From: Microbacterium immunditiarum
GTDB lineage: Bacteria; Actinomycetota; Actinomycetes; Actinomycetales; Microbacteriaceae
DNA: 64,000 bases
Direction of reading: 5' to 3'
NCBI RefSeq assembly: GCF_013409785.1
Contig: NZ_JACCBV010000001.1
Coordinates: 2,914,001 to 2,978,000, forward strand
Positions 40,679-53,730 of this stretch are shown piece after piece (position 1 is the stretch's first letter; each line of letters begins with the position of its first letter). The translations under genes were made by a program, and so were the position numbers. The notes below the pieces were generated by a model, which was not told the DNA's origin, did not search any database, and saw only the letters and a list, made by a program, of their open reading frames with translations.

Positions 40679-41322
40679 GCGGCCCGCTCCGCTCGGAGAG
40701 CGAGGAACCCCTCGACGACGGCGGATGCGCCGGCCGCCGCAAGCACCTGCGACACGGCCGGCTGCGTCACGCCCTCCTCTTTCGCGAGGGCGGCTTGGCT
40801 CACACCGAGGCACCGTCCGTACGTCAGTCTCCGGGCGCGTTCGTTCATCGATGTGACGAGCTGGTCGCGTGCGAGCGCGTATGCGTTGGCGAGGTCGACG
40901 GAGGGGCGCATGGTGTCATCCTGCTCCGGGGAGGCGACGATCCACGTGCGCGCGTTCGGCGCGGTGCGCTTCTGCAGGCGGTGGACGGTGTCGATCGCGG
41001 CCCGAGCCGACCACCAGCCGGCGCCGTCCGACAGCGTCGCGGTCGAGGAGGCGACGGGGCCGATGTCGCCGATCCCGATGCCGAACCGGCACTCGACGCC
41101 GTCCGGCAGGGCGAGCTGCAGCAGCAGGAGCGAGCTGAGCGCGTCGGGCAGCGCGTCGTAGACGCCCTGAAGCTCATCGCCCACCGTCGGACTCAGCGGC
41201 TCGCGCGCGACGGGCAGGTCCTGCTCGACCCGCGCGATGGCGGATTCGAGGGTGTGCTGCGCGCCCGAGCGGTCGGGCATCCTGCGCGAGCCGACGAGGT
41301 CGGCGATGACTGCGACGGTCAT
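40675..41322 (-). CDS. SatD-family protein with C-terminal helix-turn-helix
   Basis: A 215-residue protein. It begins VAVIADLVGSRRMPDR, the SatD opening motif. A nucleotidyl-cyclase-like beta core follows, with ECRFGIGIGDIG and GAGWWSARAAI. The C terminus LGVSQAALAKEEGVTQPAVS is a clear helix-turn-helix. The family is named after the S. mutans sat locus (acid and secretion stress) but has no defined mechanism. The core resembles a ligand-binding cyclase-like fold, so it may sense a small molecule and bind DNA. Just upstream lies a set of three evenly spaced TTATAA-type sites covering its promoter, a likely autoregulatory operator. Confidence 0.82.
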   Translation of the reverse strand: MTVAVIADLVGSRRMPDRSGAQHTLESAIARVEQDLPVAREPLSPTVGDELQGVYDALPDALSSLLLLQLALPDGVECRFGIGIGDIGPVASSTATLSDGAGWWSARAAIDTVHRLQKRTAPNARTWIVASPEQDDTMRPSVDLANAYALARDQLVTSMNERARRLTYGRCLGVSQAALAKEEGVTQPAVSQVLAAAGASAVVEGFLALRAERAA

Positions 41323-41329
41323 GACGTCC

Positions 41330-43983
<2,654 letters not shown>

Positions 43984-43998
43984 CGGCGGCCGCTCCTG

Positions 43999-46174
<2,176 letters not shown>

Positions 46175-46178
<4 letters not shown>

Positions 46179-47074
46179 CCTGCCACCACCTCTGTTCCGA
46201 TTCCCTTGCTGGTGAAGATCTCCACGAGCACCGAGTGCGGCACTCGCCCGTCGATGATCGCGGCGGTCTCCACGCCGCCCTCGACCGCGTCGAGGCACGC
46301 CTGCATCTTCGGGATCATGCCGGACTCGAGCCGCGGCAGCATCGCGCGCAGCTCGTCGGCGGTCAGGTGCGACACGAGCGAGTCGCGGTCGGGCCAGTCG
46401 GCGTACAGGCCCGGCACGTCGGTGAGCACGACGAGTTTCGCGGCGCCGAGTGCGACCGCGAGGGCGGCGGCCGCGGCATCCGCGTTCACGTTCAAGGAGT
46501 GGCCCGGGTTGTCGAGGTCCGGAGCGATGCTCGAGACCACCGGGATGCGGTCTGCGGCGAGGTGGTCGAGCACGGGTTGCGGGTCGACCTGCACGACGTC
46601 ACCCACGCGTCCGAGGTCGTGCTCCACGCCGTCGACGACGACACCGCGGCGGCGGCCTCCGAACAGGCCCGCGTCCTCGCCCGAGAGCCCGGTCGCGAAC
46701 GGCCCGTGCGCGTTGATCTTCGACACGAGCTGCGGGTTGATCTGGCCCGTCAGCACCATGCGCACGACCGAGATCGCCTCGGTGCTCGTGACGCGGTAGC
46801 CGCCCTTGAACTCGCTCGGGATCGCCAGCCGGTCGAGCATCGACGAGATCTGCGGCCCACCCCCGTGGACGACCACAGGCTTGACGCCGACGTACCGCAG
46901 GTAGGCGATGTCGGCCGCGAACGCGTCCTGCAGCTCGTCGCTGATCATCGCGTTCCCGCCGTACTTGATCACGATGACCTGGTCGCGGAAGCGCCGCAGC
47001 CACGGCAGCGACTCGATGAGCGTCGCTGCCTTGGCGGATGCCTCGGCCGGGTCGGTGTCCTGCAGATCGGTCAT
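46175..47074 (-). CDS. argB: Acetylglutamate kinase
   Basis: A 299-residue amino-acid kinase acting on N-acetylglutamate. [11 protein letters not shown] and [11 protein letters not shown] form the ATP and substrate loops; [20 protein letters not shown] and VLTDVPGLY are later family blocks. The N-terminal helix [14 protein letters not shown] is the type found in arginine-sensitive, hexameric kinases, so feedback inhibition by arginine is likely. It overlaps argJ by 4 bp (ATGA). Confidence 0.97.
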
Positions 47075-48228
47075 GAGGAGTAGGCGCTGTTCTCGTGCAC
47101 GTAATCGTGGGTCAGGTCGTTCGTGCGGATCGTCGCCGACGCGGGTCCGGTCTTGAGGTCGATGAGCACGTCGGTCGCGCGGGGAGTGAGATCCACCTCT
47201 TCGCGAGGCCGGTCGGGGCCGCCGGCGGTGCACACGCGTACGCCGTTCATCCACACGTCGACGTCGTACGGGTCGAACGCGGCGTCCGTCGTGCCGATCG
47301 CCGCAAGGACGCGGCCCCAGTTCGGGTCGTTGCCGAAGATCGCCGCCTTGAACAGGTTGTTGCGGGCGACGGAGCGTCCGACGACGACCGCCTCGTGCTC
47401 CGACGCGGCGTTCGTCACCCGGATCGTGATGTCGTGGCTCGCGCCTTCGGCGTCGGCCTGCAGCTGGGCCGCGAGGTCGTCGCACACCTCGGTGAGCAGC
47501 GCGCGGAACTTCTCCTGGGAGGGCGTGACGCCGCTCGCGCCGCTCGCCATGAGGGTCACCTGGTCGTTCGTCGACATGCAGCCGTCGGAGTCGAGGCGGT
47601 CGAACGTGACGCGCGCCGCGGCGCGCAGGTGGGCGTCGGCTTCGTCGGACGTGAGCACGGCGTCGGTGGTGAGGACAACGAGCATCGTCGCCAGTCCCGG
47701 CGCGAGCATGCCCGCGCCCTTGGCCATTCCGCCGATCGTCCAGCCGTCTTGCGAGCGCTCGGAGCGCTTCGGCCGCGAGTCGGTCGTCATGATGGCCTCG
47801 GATGCCGCGACCCCGCCGTCGTCCGAAAGGCTCGCGATCGCCCGCTCGGTGCCCTCGAGCACCTTCTGGCGGAAGACCTCGTCGCCCGTGCCGATGAGCC
47901 CCGTCGAGCACACGAGGACGTCGCCCGGGCTCACGCCGAGCAGCTCCGCCGCCTTCTCGGCGGTCTGGTGCGTCGTCTGGAACCCGAAGGACCCCGTGAA
48001 GCAGTTCGCGCCTCCGGAGTTCAGGACGATCGCCTCGACGACGCCGTCCTGGATCGCCTGCTGCGACCACAGGATGGGGTTCGCCTTGGCGCGGTTGCTC
48101 GTGAAGACGGCCGCGCCGGCCTTGAGCGGTCCGCGGTTGACGACGACCGCCACATCCGACCTGCCGGTCGACTTCAGCCCGGCGGCGACGCCCGCCGCCT
48201 CGAAGCCCATCGCTGCGGTGACGCTCAC
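47071..48228 (-). CDS. argJ: Bifunctional glutamate N-acetyltransferase/amino-acid acetyltransferase
   Basis: A 385-residue enzyme that recycles the acetyl group from acetylornithine to glutamate. It is made as a precursor that cleaves itself before Thr in [20 protein letters not shown], giving two subunits. [12 protein letters not shown] and [15 protein letters not shown] are typical. The GTG start overlaps the argC stop by 4 bp. Its presence means acetyl-cycle arginine synthesis. Confidence 0.97.
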   Translation of the reverse strand: MSVTAAMGFEAAGVAAGLKSTGRSDVAVVVNRGPLKAGAAVFTSNRAKANPILWSQQAIQDGVVEAIVLNSGGANCFTGSFGFQTTHQTAEKAAELLGVSPGDVLVCSTGLIGTGDEVFRQKVLEGTERAIASLSDDGGVAASEAIMTTDSRPKRSERSQDGWTIGGMAKGAGMLAPGLATMLVVLTTDAVLTSDEADAHLRAAARVTFDRLDSDGCMSTNDQVTLMASGASGVTPSQEKFRALLTEVCDDLAAQLQADAEGASHDITIRVTNAASEHEAVVVGRSVARNNLFKAAIFGNDPNWGRVLAAIGTTDAAFDPYDVDVWMNGVRVCTAGGPDRPREEVDLTPRATDVLIDLKTGPASATIRTNDLTHDYVHENSAYSS

Positions 48229-49316
48229 GGCGCGACTCCGTTCACGGTGAGGGCGCGGTCCTCGGAAAGGCCCAGCGCGATGTTCATCGATTGGACGGCG
48301 GCGCCCGCCGTGCCCTTCACGAGGTTGTCGACGGCGGTCACGACCACGACGCGGTTCGCGGCACGGTCGATCGCCAGCCCCATGAGCGCGGTGTTGGCGC
48401 CGAGCACATCGGCTGTGCGCGGGAACGACCCCTCCGGCAGCAGCTGCACGAACGTCTCGTCGCCGTACGCCGCCTCCCACGCGCCGCGGATGTCGGCATC
48501 CGTCGCCCCCGGCGCGATCGGCGCGGACGACGTCGCGAGGATCCCGCGCGCCATCGGCACGAGGACGGGAGTGAACGAGATGCGGATGCCCTCATCACCG
48601 GTCGCTGAGCGAGAGGAGCGAGACGAAGCGTCAGCATCCGTCACCCGCGCCGCCGCGAGCGCCTGCCGGATCTCGGGGATGTGGCGGTGCACGCCGCCGA
48701 CCGCGTACGGGTTCGCCGTGCCGAGCAGCTCGCTTCCGAGCAGATGCGGCTTGAGGCTCTTGCCCGCGCCGGACGGGCCGACCGCGAGTACGCTCACGAT
48801 GTCGGACGGGTCGATGACACCCGCCGCGACGCCCGGCGCGAGCGACAGGCTCACGGTCGATGCGTTGCAGCCCGGAGCCGCGATGCGGGTCGCCCCCACG
48901 AGCCGTTCGCGCTGCTTGCCGCCGCGGAACGGGAGCTCGGGCACACCGTACGTCCACGGATCGTGGAAGGAACCGCCGTAGAAGCGATCCCAATCCGCGA
49001 CCGACTCGAGCCGGTGATCGGCGCCCGCGTCGATGATGAGCGGCACGTCGCCGAGGGCGTCCGTGTACTGACCGGATTGGCCGTGCGGCAGCGCGAGGAA
49101 CACGATGTCGTGGCCCGCGAGGATCTCGGGGGTCGTCTCCTGCAGCTCGAGGTGAGCGAGCGAACGCAGGTGCGGCTGGTGCTCGATGAGGGGCTGGCCG
49201 GCGTTCGAATGCGCCGTGACGGTGCGGATCTCGATATCGGGGTGCGCGGCCAGAAGGCGGAGGATCTCGCCTCCCGCATAGCCGGATGCGCCGGATACGG
49301 CGACCGAATAGGTCAT
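48225..49316 (-). CDS. argC: N-acetyl-gamma-glutamyl-phosphate reductase, with a repeat-derived insert
   Basis: A 363-residue NADPH enzyme and first gene of the arginine cluster. [16 protein letters not shown] is the nucleotide-binding start, the catalytic Cys lies in [17 protein letters not shown], and [11 protein letters not shown] is conserved. Around residue 228-240 the peptide [15 protein letters not shown] replaces a normally short loop; it is encoded by a copy of the dispersed GGTCGCTGAGC repeat (48598-48632). The frame is kept, so the enzyme is probably active. TAAGGT lies six bases before the ATG. Confidence 0.95.
   Translation of the reverse strand: MTYSVAVSGASGYAGGEILRLLAAHPDIEIRTVTAHSNAGQPLIEHQPHLRSLAHLELQETTPEILAGHDIVFLALPHGQSGQYTDALGDVPLIIDAGADHRLESVADWDRFYGGSFHDPWTYGVPELPFRGGKQRERLVGATRIAAPGCNASTVSLSLAPGVAAGVIDPSDIVSVLAVGPSGAGKSLKPHLLGSELLGTANPYAVGGVHRHIPEIRQALAAARVTDADASSRSSRSATGDEGIRISFTPVLVPMARGILATSSAPIAPGATDADIRGAWEAAYGDETFVQLLPEGSFPRTADVLGANTALMGLAIDRAANRVVVVTAVDNLVKGTAGAAVQSMNIALGLSEDRALTVNGVAP
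48598..48632. repeat. Copy of the dispersed GGTCGCTGAGC...GACGAAGCG repeat inside argC
   Basis: CCGGTCGCTGAGCGAG, a 4-base middle, then GCGAGACGAAGCGTC, nearly identical to the copy at 9023-9058 read on the other strand. It is in frame with argC (minus) and adds a Ser/Arg-rich loop. Confidence 0.72.
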
Positions 49317-49322
49317 GCTTCA

Positions 49323-49328
49323 ACCTTA
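49323..49328 (-). promoter_or_regulatory. argC: -10 box, leaderless-type start for argC
   Basis: TAAGGT on the minus strand, six bases before the ATG at 49316. I could not identify a convincing ArgR box nearby. Confidence 0.42.
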
Positions 49329-49531
49329 TTGTCTGCGGATCGGGGCCAGAGACGGGCGACTCCCGCAGATGCCCGCCGAGCGGGCGCGACGCGGGGTCGC
49401 CTAGAGTCGGCGAGGCAGACGTCGGCGCGCGGGGACGGCGCTCGTGAAGAGCGTCTCAAGACCCCGGTTCGCCGAAAGCATGGGCCGACGATAGCGGGCG
49501 TGGCGCGGCATCCGCAAATCGTGACCGGGCG

Positions 49532-50512
49532 TCAGCCGGAGAGCTCGGCGATCAGCGCGAGCTCGTCGGCGCGGGACAGGCCCGACTGCCGTTCGCGGTC
49601 GAGGCCGCGGGCGCGTTCGTCGTCGAGCGTGCGGGCCAGCGTCTCGGTGACGGGGCGCAGCGTTCCCCCGGTCGAGCGGTAGACGGCGTTCGTGCGCGTC
49701 GAGTGGCCGGGCATGTCGGCGGGCAGCCACAATGGCAGCGAGCGCGGTCCCATCCAGTGGTCGACCTCATGCGCGGCGAGCCACTCGGGATCGGCCGTCA
49801 CGAGCTCGCCGCTGTGCCCCGCGGCCCGCCGCGCGAGTTCGACGAACTCGGTGAACGGCATCGGATCGCCCGTCGCGTTGGCGGTGCCGCTCCACCTGCC
49901 TCGACCGACCGCGACGATATAGGCGGCGAGGTCGTCGACGTCGATGACCTGCGCCATGAGGCCCCTGGCCGCCGGCACGAGCGCGGGCTCCTCCCCCGCG
50001 AGCGCGAAGCGCGAGACCCAGTACCCGAACCGATCTGTCGGGTCGCCGGGGCCGACGATGAGTCCCGCGCGCACGATGGCCGCGCGGTCGCCGACGGCGG
50101 AGCGGACGGATGCCTCGGCCGCCACCTTCTCGCGGCTGTAGTCGTACTCGTCGCCGGGCTCGGCCGGCTCGGCCAGCGGCGCGGACTCGTCGGCGCCGAC
50201 CGCCGTGGCGTCGGCGTACACCGAGATCGTGGAGACGTACGTCCAGTGCTTCGTGCGCGGACCGAGCGCCTGCACAGCCGCTGCGACGTGCTCGGCGCGC
50301 GACGAGATGTCGACGATCTCGTCCCACTCGCGCTCCGCGACCGCCGCGTACGGATAGGGCTCGGCGCGATCCGCCACGACGAGCTCAGCACCCTCGGGCG
50401 CCGGTCGCGCGCCGCGCGCGAGGCACGTCACGCTCGCACCCGCCTCGAGCCAGCGACGGGCGACCCATCCGCTCAGCCAGCCGGTTCCGCCGAGGATGAG
50501 AACGTTCGTCAT
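49532..50512 (-). CDS. NAD-dependent epimerase/dehydratase family protein (extended SDR)
   Basis: A 326-residue protein. The Rossmann motif is in LILGGTGWLSGWVARRWLEA. VSTISVYAD and DEYDYSREKVAAE hold the YxxxK catalytic pair of the SDR superfamily. The region RAGLIVGPGDPTDRFGYW matches extended SDR and isoflavone-reductase-like proteins. The ATG at 50512 places the nucleotide-binding loop at the N terminus. The substrate is unknown. It follows the ABC exporter pair on the same strand with an 81-bp gap. Confidence 0.83.
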   Translation of the reverse strand: MTNVLILGGTGWLSGWVARRWLEAGASVTCLARGARPAPEGAELVVADRAEPYPYAAVAEREWDEIVDISSRAEHVAAAVQALGPRTKHWTYVSTISVYADATAVGADESAPLAEPAEPGDEYDYSREKVAAEASVRSAVGDRAAIVRAGLIVGPGDPTDRFGYWVSRFALAGEEPALVPAARGLMAQVIDVDDLAAYIVAVGRGRWSGTANATGDPMPFTEFVELARRAAGHSGELVTADPEWLAAHEVDHWMGPRSLPLWLPADMPGHSTRTNAVYRSTGGTLRPVTETLARTLDDERARGLDRERQSGLSRADELALIAELSG

Positions 50513-50593
50513 GGGCTCATCCCAGCAGAGGCGGCGCGGCGGCGGCATCGTTTCCGCTCAGGGCGGAACCTCCGGCAGGAACGCGGGGCCCGA

Positions 50594-52174
50594 TCAGGAG
50601 GGGAAGGCCTTGATGCGCGCGAGCAGGTCGGGGCCCGTGCGCTCGAGCGTGCGCCCGCCCACGAGGACACCGCCGACGATGATGCCCGCGCCGACGACGA
50701 GGGCGACGACGAGCGCGATCCACCCGAGCAGCGCCGACGACATCAGCGTCGAGACGATCGCGAGCACGATGGCGGGCGCGGACAGCGCGATCGTCAGGCC
50801 GAGCACGAGGAACACGAGCAGGCCGTTGACGAACGTCTGGCCGGGCACGGTCTTGAACGGGCTGTCGCCGGCGGCCGGCACCGGGACGACGATGAGCGCG
50901 GACGAGACGGCCGAGACGCCGTAGCCGCCGAGCAGGATCGCGAGGGCGGCCGCGAGCACCGCCGGGAGCTGACCCCACGTGCCCGCGATCGCCGTCGTCA
51001 CGGTCGACACGAAGATGACGGCCGGAACCCCGACGGATGCGGCGCCCACGAGCCTTCCCCAGCGATCCGCCCGGCCGCTGACGCCCGTCGACAGCACCGA
51101 CGCGAACGCCGTGCCGTCGTACGAGATGTCGGCGTAGCCCGCGATCGACAGGATCAGCGCGACCATGAGCGGTGACGCGGTGAACAGCCAGCCGTCGAGC
51201 CCGGTCGTGAACGCGAAGAGCACGGGGAACAGCGGGACGAAGATGAGCTGGCGCAGATAGCGCGGATCGCGAAGCCACGCCGTGAGCGAGCGGGCCCAGG
51301 TCGCGCCGATTCCGCCCGTGGGCATGACGGAGAAGAAGCCGAGACGGCCCGGCGCGACGGTGCGGGCGGTCTCACGCGGCGGAGCGGTGACGGATGCCTC
51401 GAGCGCCCGCGCCCACAGGAGCCAGAGGACGACGAGCGTGGCCCCCGCGATGACGAACTTGGCGAGGGCCGTGAGCCAGTCCCCTGCCGCGGCATCTCCG
51501 GGAACGGCCCACGCGGCGCCGATCGGCGTCCATCCGAGCACGGCGGCGGCCTGCGCGAAACGGCCGAGCACATCGCCGGCGGCATCGAGCAGCGCGATGA
51601 TCCCCGTGATGATCGGGCCGGTCATGATCACGATGCCCAGTACGATCGTGCCGAAGATCTCGCGACCCCGCCGGTGGCCTCCCAGGCCGGACGACAGCGT
51701 CGTCACGAGGCGGCTCGCCACGACGCAGGTGAGCACTCCGAGCGCCGCCGACGGAAGCGCGATCGCGGCCGCCGCCGGCCACCGCAGCCACAGCACGACG
51801 GTCGCGAGCCCCGCGATGCTCGAGGCGATCCCCGGGATGCCGGTGAGGCCCGTGGCAGCCAGCGCGAGCATGATCTGCCGTGTCGTCAGCGGGAACGGGG
51901 CGAGTCGCCGGGCGTCGACCGTGGACTCCGTTCCTGCCACGAGCACCGGGCCGAGAGACCAGCCCAGGATCAGTGCCGACCCGGCGAGCACGGCGACTGC
52001 GCGCGCGACGTCGAGCCCCTGGAGCGTGCTCAGTGCGATGAGCCCGGCGACCACCGCGACGAGCGCCCACAGCGCCCACAGCAGTCCGATGCAGAATCCG
52101 ACGAGCTGCCACGGGCGACGGGCGAGCGTGTTGCCGAGGACGCGGTAGCGGAGCCTCAGGACTGTCGCAACCAC
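50594..52174 (-). CDS. ABC exporter permease, large (about 12 helices)
   Basis: A 526-residue membrane protein. It starts LRLRYRVLGNTLARRPWQL and has roughly twelve hydrophobic segments, with a cytoplasmic loop near residue 300. Short blocks such as RRLAPFPLTTRQIMLAL and SYDGTAFASVLSTGVSG are typical of a permease family from actinobacteria. GTG at 52174 is used; it lies inside the end of the ATPase gene (19-bp overlap). Cargo unknown. Unlike the ABC-2 permease at 2680 it has twice the helix number and probably works as a single chain. Confidence 0.83.
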   Translation of the reverse strand: MVATVLRLRYRVLGNTLARRPWQLVGFCIGLLWALWALVAVVAGLIALSTLQGLDVARAVAVLAGSALILGWSLGPVLVAGTESTVDARRLAPFPLTTRQIMLALAATGLTGIPGIASSIAGLATVVLWLRWPAAAAIALPSAALGVLTCVVASRLVTTLSSGLGGHRRGREIFGTIVLGIVIMTGPIITGIIALLDAAGDVLGRFAQAAAVLGWTPIGAAWAVPGDAAAGDWLTALAKFVIAGATLVVLWLLWARALEASVTAPPRETARTVAPGRLGFFSVMPTGGIGATWARSLTAWLRDPRYLRQLIFVPLFPVLFAFTTGLDGWLFTASPLMVALILSIAGYADISYDGTAFASVLSTGVSGRADRWGRLVGAASVGVPAVIFVSTVTTAIAGTWGQLPAVLAAALAILLGGYGVSAVSSALIVVPVPAAGDSPFKTVPGQTFVNGLLVFLVLGLTIALSAPAIVLAIVSTLMSSALLGWIALVVALVVGAGIIVGGVLVGGRTLERTGPDLLARIKAFPS

Positions 52175-52923
52175 TGCGGTCCCTCCGACACGTGGCGGCC
52201 TCCGACGAGCGACAGGAACCGCTCCTGCAGGGTCTGGCCGGCGCGGACCTCCTCGACCGTGCCCGCCGCGAGCACTCGCCCCTCGGCGATGACGGCGACG
52301 TGGTCGCACATGCGCTGGACGAGGTCCATCGAGTGGCTCGAGACGATCACCGTGCCGCCGGACGCGGTGTAGCCGCGCAGCACGTCCTCGATGTTCGCCG
52401 CCGACACGGGGTCGACCGATTCGAACGGCTCGTCGAGCACGAGCAGCCGCGGCGCGTTGACGAGCGCGCAGGCGAGCGCGATCTTCTTGGTCATGCCGGC
52501 CGAGTAGTCGGCGACGATCGTTCCCGCCGCCTCCTGCAGCCCCATGAGCTCGAGCAGGTCGGCCACGCGCCCCGCGATCTCGGGGCGCGGTATTCCGAAC
52601 ATCATCGCGGTGTACGTGATGAGCTGCTCGCCGGTCAGCCGGTCGAACAGCTGCACGCCGTCGGCGAGATTGCCGATGATGCGCTTGGCCTCGACCGGAT
52701 GCTCCCACACGTCGATCCCGTGCACCCACGCTCTTCCGGCGTCGGGCCGCAGCAGGCCGGTCGCCATCGACAGCGTGGTCGTCTTGCCGGCGCCGTTCGG
52801 GCCGACGAGCCCGAAGAACGAACCCGTGGGAACAACGAGATCGAGGCCCGCGACCGCGACCTTGGGACCGAAGCTCTTGACGAGGCCCGCCAGCTGGAGG
52901 GCGGGAGCGGTTGTGAGGCTCAT
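52156..52923 (-). CDS. ABC transporter ATP-binding protein
   Basis: A 255-residue ATPase. Walker A is in LVGPNGAGKTTTLSMATGLL, the signature in VADYSAGMTKKIALACALV (SAGMTKK in place of LSGGQ, as in some exporter ATPases), Walker B in LLVLDEPFESVDPVS and the H-loop in SSHSMDLVQR. It precedes and overlaps the permease gene. TAGGGT lies eight bases before the ATG at 52923. Confidence 0.92.
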   Translation of the reverse strand: MSLTTAPALQLAGLVKSFGPKVAVAGLDLVVPTGSFFGLVGPNGAGKTTTLSMATGLLRPDAGRAWVHGIDVWEHPVEAKRIIGNLADGVQLFDRLTGEQLITYTAMMFGIPRPEIAGRVADLLELMGLQEAAGTIVADYSAGMTKKIALACALVNAPRLLVLDEPFESVDPVSAANIEDVLRGYTASGGTVIVSSHSMDLVQRMCDHVAVIAEGRVLAAGTVEEVRAGQTLQERFLSLVGGRHVSEGPQWLRQS

Positions 52924-52931
52924 CACCCTCG

Positions 52932-52937
52932 ACCCTA
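52932..52937 (-). promoter_or_regulatory. -10 box near the start of the ABC ATPase gene
   Basis: TAGGGT on the minus strand, eight bases before the ATG at 52923, consistent with a leaderless or nearly leaderless mRNA. Confidence 0.38.
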
Positions 52938-52964
52938 ATGCGTGTGGGACACGCGGATCCCGCG

Positions 52965-53702
52965 TCAGACGTGCTCGCGGAGGAACGCGAGTACGCGCCG
53001 CCACGCGTCGGCGGCGGCATCCACGTCGTATCGCGGACCGGTGTCGTTGAAGAACGCGTGCCCGGCCTGGGGGTAGACGACGCTCTCGAACGAGACACCC
53101 GCGTCGGCCATCGCCTTCGTCACGTCGGGGAGCGCGTCGATGAGCGCGGGGTCGTGCCGCCCGTAGAGGGCGAGGACGGGCGACGTGATGTTCGCGATCC
53201 GGTCGGACCGGGGCGCGGTGCCGTAGAACGGGACGGCGGCACGGATGCGGTCGTCGGCCGCCGCGAGCGCGAAGGCGTACGTGCCGCCGAAGCAGAACCC
53301 GGTCACGGCGACGCGCTCGCCGACGCCGGGCTCCTCGACGAGGCGATCGACGGTCGCGCGCAAAGCCGCGACGGCCCATTTCGCGTAGTCGGGCGCATGC
53401 GCGGCGGACATCGCCTCGCGCATGCGGGGCTGGGTCGCGGCCTTCGCCTCCTCGTCGGCGCCGGTCCGGATCGCGAACAGCTCCGCCCCGAGTGCCGGCT
53501 CCACTCCCGCGTGGCTCAGGATGTCGGGTGCCGCCACGAGCCACCCCTCGGCGGCGTAGCGGTCGGCGACGTCCTTGATGTGGTCGACGAGGCCCCAGAT
53601 CTCGTGGATGAGCACGAGCCCGCCCACCGGCTCTCCCGGAGGGCGCGCGAGGTACACGTCGAACGGCTCGCCGTGGGCTTCGAGGGTGATCGTCTCGGAC
53701 AT
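52965..53702 (-). CDS. Dienelactone hydrolase family protein
   Basis: A 245-residue alpha/beta hydrolase. The catalytic triad can be placed: Cys in VTGFCFGGTYAF, Asp in GRHDPALID and His in PQAGHAFFND. LIHEIWGLVDHIKDVADRYA carries the conserved Glu of the family. Dienelactone hydrolases open lactone rings in chloroaromatic breakdown, but many homologues are general hydrolases with unknown substrates. No aromatic-degradation genes are nearby. A TAGCGT leaderless-type box is six bases before the ATG. Confidence 0.9.
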   Translation of the reverse strand: MSETITLEAHGEPFDVYLARPPGEPVGGLVLIHEIWGLVDHIKDVADRYAAEGWLVAAPDILSHAGVEPALGAELFAIRTGADEEAKAATQPRMREAMSAAHAPDYAKWAVAALRATVDRLVEEPGVGERVAVTGFCFGGTYAFALAAADDRIRAAVPFYGTAPRSDRIANITSPVLALYGRHDPALIDALPDVTKAMADAGVSFESVVYPQAGHAFFNDTGPRYDVDAAADAWRRVLAFLREHV

Positions 53703-53708
53703 GACGCC

Positions 53709-53714
53709 ACGCTA
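53709..53714 (-). promoter_or_regulatory. -10 box, leaderless-type start for the dienelactone hydrolase gene
   Basis: TAGCGT on the minus strand, six bases before the ATG at 53702. It falls in the short gap after pheT. Confidence 0.5.
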
Positions 53715-53730
53715 CCCCCGTCTGCACCCG

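Noticed and set aside
49444..49494. Possible 16-residue Arg-rich leader peptide upstream of argC
   Set aside because: It is on the strand opposite to argC, starts at GTG without a ribosome-binding site and has no following gene or attenuator. It is too weak to annotate.
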